Below are positions 21,559 through 31,925 of a stretch of 64,000 nt of DNA, piece after piece. Made by a program: the position numbers and the translations under genes. Each line of letters opens with the position of its first letter. The first letter of the stretch is position 1. The stretch is from Setophaga petechia. Taxonomy: Eukaryota > Chordata > Aves > Passeriformes > Parulidae. The notes under the pieces were generated by a model. The model worked only from the letters and a program-made list of their open reading frames with translations. It was not told where the DNA came from and did no database searches. The stretch is taken from positions 434,001-498,000 of the forward strand of contig JANCRA010000168.1 in NCBI GenBank assembly GCA_024362935.1. The letters run 5' to 3'.

Positions 21559-22385
21559 AGCAGGAGAGCAGGGAGGACAAATGCCCGCGGCAGAACCTGG
21601 TGGAAGAGGCCGTTTGGAGCGACTCCACAGCGCAGGAAGCCACCGGGGAGGAAAAGGCCCAGAGATGCCGCACGAGGAGGGGCTGCAAACGCAGCTGGCG
21701 GGGATGTGAGGGGGAAAGAGCCAACCTGGGCGGGGAAGGCGGCCGGAGATGGGGCCAGAGCTCGGAGCTGGTGCTGCATGAGCAGGGTCATGATGGGGAG
21801 AAGCCCCACACGTGCGGGGAGTGTGGGAAGAGCTTCAGGTGGAACTACAAGCTCACCGAGCATCAGAGGATCCACACTGGGGAATGGCCCTATGAGTGTG
21901 ATCAGTGCAGGAAGAGGTTTCAGAGCAGCTCTGATCTCCTCAGGCACCAGCGCACACACACAGAGGAGAGGCCCTTCCGCTGCCCCGACTGCGGGCAGGG
22001 CTTCAGGCGAAACAACCATCTTGTCAGGCACCGACGCATCCACACTGGGGAGAGGCCCCACGAGTGTGAGGAATGTGGGAAGAGCTTCAGCGACCCCTCC
22101 ACCCTGATCAGGCACCAGAGGACCCACACAGGGGAGAGGCCCTACGAGTGTGATAAATGCAGGAAGAGGTTTCAGACCAGCTCCCATCTCCTCCAGCACT
22201 ATTGGATTCACAGAGAGGAGAGGCCCTTCCAATGCCCCAACTGCGGGAAGGGATTCAAGCACAACTCCGACCTCATCACCCACCAGCGCATCCACACAGG
22301 GGAGAGGCCCTACCAGTGTCCCCAGTGTGGGAAGTCCTTCTCAGACAGCTCTAACTTGACCCGACACCAACGGAGGCACCAGTAA
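21559..22385 (+). CDS. ZNF2: avian seven-finger C2H2 protein, finger exon
   Basis: The only uninterrupted finger exon of the three copies. It follows a pyrimidine-rich acceptor (CTTCCTCGCCCAG) and starts with an acidic spacer ([17 protein letters not shown]), then a half finger that has lost its cysteines ([11 protein letters not shown]). Seven C2H2 fingers follow with HTGE-type linkers, ending at TAA (22,383-22,385). As a KRAB-less poly-finger protein it should act in the nucleus as a DNA-binding regulator; target unknown. No in-frame ATG exists inside the exon. The frame stays open into the intron as far as ATG at 21,459, but in ZNF1 and ZNF3 the preceding coding exon is RKRKVPQDTEA-like, and that exon is deleted here (sequence jumps from the 5' block to the intron near 21,480). 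The gene may be 5'-defective despite intact fingers. Confidence 0.7.
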
Positions 22386-22499
22386 GGGAAGCCCTGCGAG
22401 TGCCCCAAGTGCGGGAAGAGCTTCGTGCGCTGCTCCAGCTCCATCCCCCACTGGAGGAGGCACTTTGGGCACAGTCCTGGTCACTCACATTCCCTGTGA
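22386..22499 (+). other. In-frame finger after the ZNF2 stop codon
   Basis: Directly after TAA, the same frame reads a complete C2H2 unit (CECPKCGKSF...HWRRH, C-X2-C-X12-H-X3-H) and continues to TGA at 22,497-22,499. The same arrangement follows the stop in ZNF1 and, with one His lost, in ZNF3. It is either an ancestral extra finger lost by one nonsense change, or a readthrough extension. Confidence 0.6.
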
Positions 22500-22844
22500 T
22501 CCATGTTGGGAACACACCTGGCTGCTTCTCCTTTTTGTCTGGCCTTAATTTTTTTCACTTCTCCATCTCTTTGCACTCCAAAAGTCAAGAGGGATTTATC
22601 TGTCACTTCAAAACCACTCAAATCCCACTGAAAACAAATGAATTTTAACCCATAAAGGCTCAAACCCCTCTCAGATTGCGTGTTCCCACCTCAAGAAAAC
22701 TCAATCCCAGGCCAAACTCACTCCATTCCAGAGCCACCATGGTCAAGATGGGGCTGGGAGGCGATTGGTAGAAGTGGGATCCCAATGTGGAGCAGTGGGA
22801 TGGGGATTGTGTGGGGCTGGGTGTTTGGGATTTGTTTGATAGCA

Positions 22845-22850
22845 AATAAA
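22845..22850 (+). terminator. Polyadenylation signal of ZNF2
   Basis: AATAAA within GATAGCAAATAAAACTTTC. The same context occurs downstream of ZNF3 (minus strand, 58,816-58,821) and in the orphan 3' flank at 11,244, so it is a family-wide 3' end. Confidence 0.6.
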
Positions 22851-23256
22851 ACTTTCAGAGTTACTGATTTCTGTCCCGTTCATTTTCAGTCAGTTCTGTT
22901 TGCAGAGTGCCGCCTTCTCAGCTGAGTCAATTCCTGTAAAAGTCCCATTTTTTAAATCATCTAGCCTCTAACAATTAAAAAACCAGTATCCAAAGAAAAC
23001 TACACACACCCAATAAATCTTTCAAAAATAATTTTAACTGTTTTAGAGTACTTAAGGATGTTATTAAAGTTTAATTGTTTGGTTAAAATGTCTGAGAAAT
23101 TATAGTGGTGTTTGGTTTTGTGTTTTGTATATTTGTAATATGAATTGTTTTACTAAGGTGTGTTAGATTGTATGTTAGTTTTTTTAGATATTTTTTATCT
23201 CAAGTGTATTTAGTCATCGAGTTAAAACTTTCAAAAGGTTTTTCTTGGTATACAAT

Positions 23257-23932
23257 TGTCCAGGTTTAGAGTAAATTTGGGGAAGAATCCCCCAAAGGAG
23301 CTCCGGTGGGAAAAGCAGATCCAATCAGCCCCTCCCCACAACTGGTCCGGGAGGAAAAAATACCTCCTTGGAGAAAGGTGGAACAAAAACTGTTTATTAA
23401 ACAATAAAACCAAAACAATATCAAACAATGAGACCCCTTGCCACTCTAAAAGAGATGACAAACTGAGAAAACCCCGCCCCCGGGTTGTGGCTCAGCTCAC
23501 TCAGTCTCTGATCAGTCCCTCCGGTGTTGGAATTGTCGCAGGCCAAGCCCGGCCCAGTGGGCCAGAAATGTGAGCTGCCGGTGCTCCCCTGGGTGTTCAG
23601 TCCAGAGCAGGTTTCAAGAGTCTAAAGAAAAGGAAAAAAAAACGAAGTCCAGAGAACTTCTTTGCCTCAGCCAGCTAACACTAACTAAAAAACAAAAGAA
23701 GAGCCCTGTCCTGCCATCTGTCCACAGACAGAAACAGTCCAGGAGGAGGAATGTGAGGGAGTGAGAGCAGTGTCTGGAGGAAAAAAAAAAACAAAAAACT
23801 TTGCACTTCTCTCCCCCCATCACTCTGCAATAAGTCTTAAAGGTGCAAAACTTATAATTCAGCATAAACAGAACAAGACGATTTGGGATAAAAGCATCAC
23901 ACATCCAACCCAGGATAAGTGCTTACTGTGTG
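23257..23932 (-). mobile_element. LTR, TGTCCAGGTTTAGAG family (left arm)
   Basis: Starts TGTCCAGGTTTAGAGTAAAT on the plus strand, with minus-strand AATAAACAG near 23,390. Homologous to 13,051-13,723 and mirrored at 57,731-58,406. The far edge is approximate. Confidence 0.55.
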
Positions 23933-24151
23933 CAAGTGGCTGTCTTGGCCTTGAGAATAAGGAGAGTGGTCCTGCCAAGAAGGTAGCTGGAATCATTCAA
24001 AGGGAAAAAAGTGTTTTTAGGAGGCTCTTGACCACCAAAGGAGAGTTTGAGGAATGGGATTATTTCCCAAACAACTGCATCAGGAACCAGAGTCGTGTCC
24101 CAGGCCCTGCCATATTTGATCTATGTTTGAGCAGGTTGACAAGACAATGAA

Positions 24152-25693
24152 GAAAAGTATCTTGTTTAACAGGTGGGACCTTGACCCTTGAAAGATAAAC
24201 AATGTATTGGTCAATTGGTGGGCAGTCAAGCTTGGAAAGGGGAGCAATGCATAATGGAGCCCTTGGTGGCAGGGAGTCATGGAGTCATCCTGAGCCATCA
24301 TCTCACAGCCAGCCATGTGTGAGCCGATGCTGTAACTGGGAAATTCCACCCCTGAGCAGGAGGTACAAGGCCTGGTTCTGAGCTGGAAGGGTGAGAAGGA
24401 TGAGATGCACAGTGTTTTGATCCAGGGGATGTCCTGGAAGTGCACTGCCTGCCTGCCCCTGCTGCCGAGCACCACGCTCCATCTCCTTCTCCTGCTCAGT
24501 GGATTTTTGGGAATCCAGGGATTGGTATGTATTATTTGCTACTGCAACTAATGGAATAAATTTGCTTTGCAAGCCCAGTTGTTTCTTGGGTTCTTTTGTG
24601 CATGGATCTCCTCCTGAACTTGTGGCAACGATCACCAGGGACCTACAGGACACCCCTACTCTGATGTCAATAACATCTGAGAAGTGACTGAAATATGTCA
24701 ATAAATTTGGGGTAATGTTTAGCCTGGGAGTTTCAGCAAAGTATTGAATATGTCTTAGTTCCATAGATACAAACTGGTAGGTGAGATTGCTGGGCATGCA
24801 GGGCTTAGGGAAATGATTCCCTATGCACCTAACACTGAAAGAAAGTAATGCCTCATTTCTAACCCTGAGATGGCAGCAGGAATCAGGCCCTACTTGGTAA
24901 CTTTCAATTTGGCAACTTCTGTTAGCAGGTAAGAAAGATCAAAATGAAACTTTTTCCAGCTGGTTTATCCTTTTAGGCACCAAAGCTCTGTGCCATGAGT
25001 GGCCTGGGTGTGTGCAGAGCAATGCAGCCCCCACAAAGCCCTTGGTTTTCCCACAAGTTGCCAGTTTGACTACTTCCAAAGGGGAAGAAAGGCAGAGATG
25101 TACAGGCACCGGAGCCCTGGGCATGTCCAATAAAGGGGCAAATATGTGGGGAGATTTGTTAGGAAGCATTTCAGCTGTTACGCCAACTGTGGCTTCTCTC
25201 CTGGTTCGGTTTGTTCTAGACGAGTAATGCAATGGTTGGCTCTGACAATTAAGAAGTAGATGTTATGTGGATATTCAAACGTGTAGTGATGGCATTGTAA
25301 AATATCCTCCCATAGTCCTCTTTCCCGTCCCCCTTGTAACAGCCTTGGGAGTCAGGGCATTTGGGGAGGGCTGGTTTGGGACCAGCAGGCAGGGTGTAAC
25401 AACACCTGACCTCCAGTCAAGATGCAAGAAAGTAATCTGCACCAATGGACAGCAGAGAAAGAGTTGGCTGACAAAACTTTTGGAGGAGCTAAGGGTATAA
25501 AAGGCAGAGCATCCTTTTTGTAGATGGACACATTTCTGCTAGTCATGGAGACTCCCAATGCTGCAATTTTTCCTTATTCAGTCCTTTCTTAAGGTTTAAT
25601 AAACCTCTAAAAAGTTAAAGGAAGAGTAGTTTCTCACATGTGCAATGCTGTGGGCCATTTTCTTGGTCTGGTTTCCTTTGCTTGGGTCCCATC
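24152..25693. repeat. Tandem-duplicated unit, first copy
   Basis: Runs from AAAAGTATCTTGTTTAACAG to TTGGGTCCCATCTGA. A second copy is at 31,926-33,470 in the same orientation and a third, inverted, at 55.57-57.51 kb. It contains an LTR at its right end. The minus-strand frames inside it recur in all copies but match nothing I recognise. Confidence 0.8.
25211..25638 (+). mobile_element. LTR with TATA box and polyadenylation signal (copy 1)
   Basis: TGTTCTAGACG...TTTCTCACA. It has TATAAAA at 25,496-25,502 and AATAAA at 25,598-25,603, about 100 bp apart, the expected U3-R-U5 order on the plus strand. The other copies are at 32,987-33,414 (+) and 55,625-56,052 (-). Confidence 0.6.
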
Positions 25694-26240
25694 TGATGAT
25701 TCAGATCCGTCCCTCCAGGTAACAATGGCCTTTCCTGTTTTCCCTGAACCGTCAGTAAAGACGGTGGGTCCTTGCACAGGTTCCTGACTATTTTTGGGCC
25801 GCAAAGAAATTTGTGTGGATTTTGCCATATGCAGTAGCCTATGGCTGGGCAGATGATAAGTGATCTGCCCTGAAAAATTTTCCAGAGCACTCTGCAGGGA
25901 CACACTGTTTGCAAAGCTCCAGTCAAAATCCTCCCATTGCACTGGGAGTATGATCTTTGCAGGATCCGTACCCATCAATTGCAAACACCGTTGCCAGCAT
26001 TTGATTATCAAACGAGCATTCAGCTCAAACAATGCAGTTGCCATCTTCTGCAGCTGATGGGGCAGGAAGACCCATTCCAGAACGTGCAAGGAATCAGACC
26101 ATTTGTCACTCCATTGGCCAATGATGCCCGTGCGATACGAACCTGGAGTGGTGATGAACACAGTGACATCAACGGAGGGGTCAATGCGATAAACTTGGCA
26201 AGCCGAAACAGCTCGCTGAACCACCTCCAATGCCTAACGT
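25694..26240 (-). pseudogene. pol: ERV1 pol fragment (RT connection/RNase H start)
   Basis: Matches the 39.36-38.8 kb region of the left ERV1 pol. It begins EVVQRAVSACQVYRIDPS and includes the RNase H opening TVFTDGSGKTGKAIVTWRDG, then breaks at about 25,694 into the duplicated unit. At its 5' side it abuts an ERV2 LTR at the same pol position as at 39.37 kb. Only a fragment, so no function. Confidence 0.8.
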
Positions 26241-26245
26241 GCTTA

Positions 26246-26699
26246 TGAAGCCGTAGGGGGTCTTATTAGCGGAGCATTGGCCTGAGACCTCTATCCCAGG
26301 AGGATAAGAGTCCCGGAGGCCAGCTCGCTCGGACCCAAGCCACGGGGGAGCCTTCCAGCCAGCAGCGTGATAACAGCTCTTATAGTGATTGTCAGCTCTT
26401 TGGGATTTCAGCTGCTGCTAGGCTTGGCTTCCCCGGGCATAGGCTTCAGGCAGACAGAGAGAGAGGAGAAGAGGAGACACCGGCTGTTCCATGGAGATGG
26501 TTTATTCTGGAAGATATGAAAGGACCCGGTTCTTCTTCTTCTAAGTTAGTAGGGTACAGTATGCTACTTTTATACCCTTGGCCCGGCTCCAAACTTGACC
26601 AATGGGCAAAGGTTAGAAGGTTTACAAGTGACCAATAATAGGGTTAACAAGACTTTTCTCCTTATAAGGGTACAAAGATATGTTGTGAGTCTGGGGTCA
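26246..26699 (-). mobile_element. ERV2 3' LTR, copy a
   Basis: Minus strand TGACCCCAGACTC...CGGCTTCA, preceded by the purine-rich CAGAGAGGTGTTC and containing AATAAACCATC. Homologous along its length to 39,373-39,827. Confidence 0.65.
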
Positions 26700-26735
26700 G
26701 AACACCTCTCTGCTGCTGTGTCAGCATTCTTATTG

Positions 26736-28028
26736 TTAAATCCTCCACGGTGCCTTGGCAAGGCTTGTGGCGTTTGCTACAATTCCACTTTCTGTTTTTA
26801 CAAAAAAGGCGTTTGCTATGGTTCTTTTGAAACAGTGGACAAGGCATGAGAACATAGCTAGTATAATAACAATTACAAGGAGAATTAACAACATTCCCTT
26901 AACCAAAGATGCAGCCCATCCTGTTAATCCCCACTGCCCAAAAGTTTCATTGACCCAGTCTGGGATTCTTTCTACTTTCAAGTCCTTCACGAGATCTTTC
27001 AGTTTCTGGATGTTCGCATGGATGGATTCCGAGCACGAAGAGAGGTTGAAGCAGCACAATCCTTCACAGCCGTGTCCATGGGCAAGCAGCAGGAAGTCGA
27101 TTGCTGCTCAATTTTGGAGCGAAGCCTGTCTGGTGGTTTCTTCTTCCTTTAAAAGATCCCTAAAGGCTGCAGATGTAGCATTAGCTTGTTTGCTGAGCCA
27201 GCACCCAGGGTGATTGATTTCACCGAGGGCTTTAGCCACAGCTGCCCAGGGTAAAAACAGTGAGACAGCAATCTTTTTTGGTTTGTTCAAATGGTATAAT
27301 TTAGGATCATAATTTTTATCAAAATCAGTGTAGGACCTTTTTAGGCGTTTTGATTCATTTTCCTTTTTCCATTTATGTAATAGAGTGATATTTGGAGTAA
27401 GGGTAGAAAGTCTTCCAAGGGTACAGGGACCTCCCTGGAGCCGGGAGGGGATCCCAGCCCATACTCTGTCACCACAGATGAGAAACATGCCCTTGGGTAA
27501 TACTTTGGAATGGAGGGAAGACACAGAAATCACACGAGCCGTGTAATTGCACCAATCATGAGGATTATAGGCTTTGTTCATTGGTGACACATTTTTTTTA
27601 TATGTGTTTTTGTGCTGGTCAATTTCTGGCCAATTGGTTTTTGGACATCTAAAGTAAAATTTGACACAGTATATGGCCTTGGAGGTCCCCAACAGATCCA
27701 ATTCTTGGGGTTCCTCTCGAGCATCTGGTAGAATTTTTGTCCACTCGTCCCAAGTATCAGCCACATTGGGTCTCTTACCTGTGGTGCGGAGGAGCTCTGA
27801 GTTATAGACAGGCCAGTCATCTGCTACAAAGGGAATTCCTACTAGACAAGTAGAAAGTGGATTATCAATGCTTCCCATGGACAAGCACATGTTGTCCTGA
27901 TTTAATGTTTTTGCTAAGGTTACCCAAACATTATGGCTGGGCTGTGGGCTAATCCAGCCGAAGGCACGCGGTACGGTGATGAACATCCAGGCAGCAGTGA
28001 GAACAGCACCGATGGAGATATTTTTCAT
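26736..28028 (-). pseudogene. env: ERV2 env, copy a: nonsense codon and disrupted CX6CC
   Basis: Starts with ATG at 28,028 and a hydrophobic signal peptide (MKNISIGAVLTAAWMFITV). The surface subunit has several N-glycosylation sites. A furin-type cleavage site (RLKR) is followed by TM with an LQN...AAIDFLLLA immunosuppressive-like region and a hydrophobic anchor (MLLILLVIVIILAMFSCLV). A TGA at 27,110-27,108 replaces the Arg codon after LQN, probably a CpG decay. The disulfide motif reads CEGLCC because nine bases are missing relative to copy b (CEDFEGMCC). The protein is therefore cut in two and would lack the SU-TM linkage. The envelope class is gamma/D-type although its pol is betaretrovirus-like. 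Confidence 0.8.
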
Positions 28029-28398
28029 CTTTGGGCAGGAATAGGGCTTCTGATAGGGAATATAAGCAGAATTTGTTATCTTTATGATGAGAGGGATTTC
28101 TGCCTTGTCCTTTTCTGTGTTCCCCCCCCTCCCCCCCCCCTTTTTTGTTTAATTTCTAAGCTACACTAAGGGAGGAGGAGTGGCTTGGGCGTTAGGGGTT
28201 TTTAAGGGTTAGGAAGAGGGAAGTAAAGGGATTTTTAAAATACAAAAACACAGTGTAATAACACATAATTCAGAGAACACTTCAGTGTTAAGGCTATCTA
28301 TGGCCTGATACAGCAGACTATTTTTTAGCTTTCTGTCTTGTCTGCTGTCTTGTAATGGGGTGGTCTGCTTGTGTGTTTGTGGATGTTCGGCGACGTCT

Positions 28399-29785
28399 TC
28401 ATCTCCAGGCGGAGCTGGTTCGGTTTTGAGGTGGTCCTGTGCTTGCCTCAGGAGAGTTCTTGTCCCCATCTGCAGGAGTAGTGTTCGCAGTGCCTAAGTA
28501 TGGTTTCACGTATTTTCCTGGGTACCACCTTGGACCATATGGTAGTAGCACGCACGCATACCCTCTTCCCCAAGTAATCAACTGGTGAGGCCCAGAAATT
28601 TGGTGTGTTTCAGGGTCCTTCATGAGCACAGGTGGTTTCTCAGTGAGCTTTGCTTGGGTGGTATTTGCAAAGTGGCAAAGAATTGGTGGGTCAGGCTCTG
28701 ATGCTGTACAGTTCAGGAAGTTGATGACATAGAGAGCCTTGCAAAGTCTTTCCACTGGAGTTGTGGCTTTTGTGTCCCTGTTCTGTTGATCGAGGACTCT
28801 TTTGAGGGTTTGATGTGTCCTTTTCATGACGGATTGTCCTGTGGGGTTTACAGGTATGCCGGTCTTGTGCGCTATGCCCCATTCACTGAAGAACTCCTTT
28901 AACTTGTTGGAGGTATAGGCTGGTCCATTATCTGTTTTGATCTCTTTTGGAACACTCAGGGTGGCAAAAGTTAGGAGAAAGTGTTTTATTGTGTGCATAG
29001 TCTTTTCTCCTGCATGTGATGATGCAAATACTGCTCCTGAAAACGTGTGAACCGATACATGCACATATTTTGACTTTCCAAAAGGTGCAAAGTGAGTTAC
29101 ATCTGTCTGCCACAGCTGGCAGCTACTCAGACCTCTGGGACTGACTCCCGTCCCCATAGATGGTATTTGGTAGTTTTGGCAATTCGAGCATGTAGCTACA
29201 ATTGCCTTTGGCTGCTCCTTTGAGAGCTTAAACATTCTCATGAGGGCAGGTGCATTTTGATGGAAAAAGGTGTGTGACAACTTTGCCTGGGCAAAGATGT
29301 CAGGAACATTAGCAGTTTGTACTGTCTTTGCTAATGCATCTGCTTTCCTGTATCCTTCTGCAACAAAACCTGGGAGGTCCGTGTGTGACCTCACATGCAT
29401 TATGTGGTAAGGTTGCTTTCTGTGGGTGAACAGTTGTATTAATTTAGAGAGCAGTTGGTACAACCTTGGATTAGAAACTTCTTTAAGAAGAGCATGTTCT
29501 GCTCTCATAGCTATTCCCACAACATAAGCTGAATCTGTGACCAGATTGAAAGGCTGGTTTTTAAATGTATCAAAGGCTCTGACAACAGCTGCTAATTCCG
29601 CAATCTGTGGTGATCCTTCTACTACTTGTACATCAGATTGCCAATCTTGTGTTTAGATGTCTCTCCAAGTAATCACTGACTTGTGGGAAGACCCTGAGCC
29701 GTCTGTAAAGAGGGTTAGAGCCTTGAGAGGTTTTCTACTTTGGATTTGCTTTGGAATCAAATGAAAAGTTTCATTCTTGTTAAAA
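28399..29785 (-). pseudogene. pol: ERV2 pol 3' part, copy a: RNase H end and integrase
   Basis: A 373-codon frame (29,520-28,399) covers the RNase H C-terminal part and integrase: HHCC zinc domain (HTFFHQN...CSNCQN) and a core with QTDVTHF and TDNGPAY. The expected catalytic Glu is Lys (SVMKRTHQ, where copy b has SIVERTYQ), so the D,D-35-E triad is broken. The catalytic-strand VDTFSG is also VHTFSG. Upstream RNase H (29,520-29,785) holds a TAA shared with copy b. At about 29,790 the sequence switches to an unrelated gammaretrovirus-like pol. Confidence 0.8.
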
Positions 29786-29789
29786 AGTT

Positions 29790-30575
29790 TGTCTCTTATT
29801 TCTTGGGGGAGGAAGGGAGAGGATCCCCTTAACCCTCCCTGGGTCTAATGTTTTAGTTCCTTTACTGAGTCGGTGTCCTAGATACTTTACTTCTTCCTCT
29901 ACAAATTGCAGTTTGCTTTTAGACACCTTCAGCCCCTGGATGCTTAAAAAGTTTAGAAGCTTAATGCTCTCTTCTCTAACTGATTCTTCGCTCTTTCCAG
30001 CAATTAATAAGTCATCTACATATTGAACAAGGGTTATTCCTTGGTTTGGGGCATAAGATCTCATTATTTGCTCTAGTGCCTGCCCAAATAAATTTGGGGA
30101 TTCAGTGTGTCCCTGGGGAAGTACTGTCCACCTTAATTGTTGCTTTCAGTGGGTATCGGGATCTTCCCATTCAAATGCAAAATAATCTCTACATTCTTCC
30201 TTTAATGGACATGCCCAAAGGCGTCTTTTACATCTATAACACTATACCACTGATCATCTGGTTTCAATTGACTGAGCAATGTGTGGGGATTTGCTACTAC
30301 AGGAAACCGGGCAATGGTTCTCTTATTTATTTCCCTTAAATCATGTACGAGTCGGTATTTTCCATCTGGTTTCTTTACAGGCAGAATAGGGGTGTTGAAG
30401 GGAGACATGCAAGGTTCCAAGAGCCCTTGCCGTATTAACCGTTCTACCTCTGGTTTCAGTCCCCTTCGCCCCTCATCTGACATGGGATATTGTTTTATTC
30501 TTACTGGGATTTCTGGGTTTTGAATTTTGACTGTGAAGGGTTCTATATTTAATCTTCCTACAGTATCAGGGGTAT
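29790..30575 (-). pseudogene. pol: ERV3 reverse transcriptase, gammaretrovirus-like
   Basis: Two blocks: fingers/palm start (30,483-30,202: LIRQGLLEPCMSPFNTPILP, VIDVKDAF) and palm with the YVDD active site in QYVDDLLIAG plus the thumb (30,064-29,780). The YVDD form and the LREINKRT motif fit class I (gammaretrovirus-like) elements, unlike the YMDD of ERV1 and ERV2. The reading frame is broken between the blocks around 30,070-30,200. The 3' end is replaced by ERV2 at 29,790. Confidence 0.8.
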
Positions 30576-30576
30576 A

Positions 30577-30987
30577 TCAGACTTCTGGGTTGATTTTCTC
30601 TTCGTCAGTGATCCGTAAGGGGCACAACTTGACTTTCAACTGTTTTTCTTCGATATTTACATTTATCCCTAATTCCACCATTAAATCTCTTCCTAATAAA
30701 TTGTAATCAGCTTCGGGGACTAATAACAGTGATCCCACCCCCATTTTCTTCTCTGATTCTATTAAAACATCTTCAATTACAGGAACCTTGAAAGGTTCTC
30801 CCCTTGCCCCAATAACCTGTACTGTGGAAGATGAGATCTTGCATCCTGGGAGCAAAGATTGAACTGTTGATCTCTCGGCCCCTGTATCTACAAGGAAGGT
30901 TATGGGGGTGTGCTGAGGACCCACTCTGAGTTTTACCAAGGGCTCCGATGACATTTGGGTCCCCAATAGATAGAGCCCTTGACCTCC
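30577..30987 (-). pseudogene. pro: ERV3 protease
   Basis: Aspartic protease directly downstream of the gag stop and in the same frame, with intact active site LVDTGAERS and the flap/second motif LLGRDLM. The frame runs to a stop at 30,577. Locally it is intact, but the surrounding provirus is truncated at both ends, so I label it as part of a defective element. Confidence 0.75.
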
Positions 30988-31920
30988 CTAATCTTCTTTA
31001 AACATTTTCTCATCCCTAAGCCTCTTTCGACATTCCCTCTTCATATGTCCTTTCCCACCACAATAGTAGCACACTGCTCCTTCTTTCCCTCCAGTTGGGG
31101 CCCTCCTAAATCCCGGGGACCTCTCCTCATGCCATTTCTTTCTCATGGTGGAGGGTTGTTTCGCTGTCCCTCCCTGACTGCCGCCACCATCATCCGAACT
31201 TGCCTTTTATGTGCCTCCTCCTCCCGTCTAACATATACCTTCTGGGCCTCCCTAAGCAATTCATCAAGTCCTCTGTCCTGCCAGTCCTCTAACTTTTTTA
31301 GTTTCTTTCGAATGTCATCCCATGATTTAGCTACAAACTGTGTTTTCAGGAGTGCTTGCCCCATTGGCGTGTCCGGATCCACCCCTGAGTATAACTGAAA
31401 GCTTTTCCTTAATCTTTCCAACCAATCAGTGGGGGTCTCGTCTTTTCCTTGGCACTCTCTGAATGCCTTGCTTATATTTTGTCCCCGGGGCACAGCCTCT
31501 CGTATGCCCTGGATTATGATAGCTCTTAAGTCCTGCATATGACCACGATGGTTGGGGTCCTGATTGTTCCAATTGGGATTTTGTAAGGGCCATTTCACAT
31601 CAGCCGCAGGACTTTGAACATGCTGGGTGTCCCAAATCCTCATCCCAGCTCTTCTGATCATCCCTCTTTCCTCTGTTGTAAATAGGATGCCTAAAATGGA
31701 CTGCATTTCCACCCAAGTATATATGTTTGGCCCTAGGAACTGATCCACCCTTTCTGCCACTCCTATAGGGTCTTCTAATGATTTTCCCATCTCTTTCTTA
31801 AACTTGCGGACATCTTCCGAGTTTAACGGGACAGTGACAAACCCCATCCCAGCTTGGGGTCCTCCTAATGCTATTTCCCTGAGAGGGAACAACCCACTGC
31901 TCTCTCCTTCCTCAATTACT
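30988..31920 (-). pseudogene. gag: ERV3 gag (capsid and nucleocapsid), 5'-truncated
   Basis: Capsid-like p30 (31,892-31,143) with the pattern of gammaretroviral capsids (VTVPLNSEDVRKFKKEMGK; major-homology-like region DETPTDWLERLRKSF), followed by a single zinc knuckle CYYCGGKGHMKREC (about 31,045-31,090). Gag ends at TAG (30,990-30,988) in the context GAT TAG GGA GGT CAA GGG, and protease continues in frame. Matrix, leader and 5' LTR are absent: the block breaks at about 31,922 into the second copy of the tandem unit. Confidence 0.8.
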
Positions 31921-31925
31921 GTCCT

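Noticed and set aside
21138..22295. 385-codon minus-strand frame over ZNF2
   Set aside because: Same antisense effect. The sense strand shows perfect C2H2 spacing.
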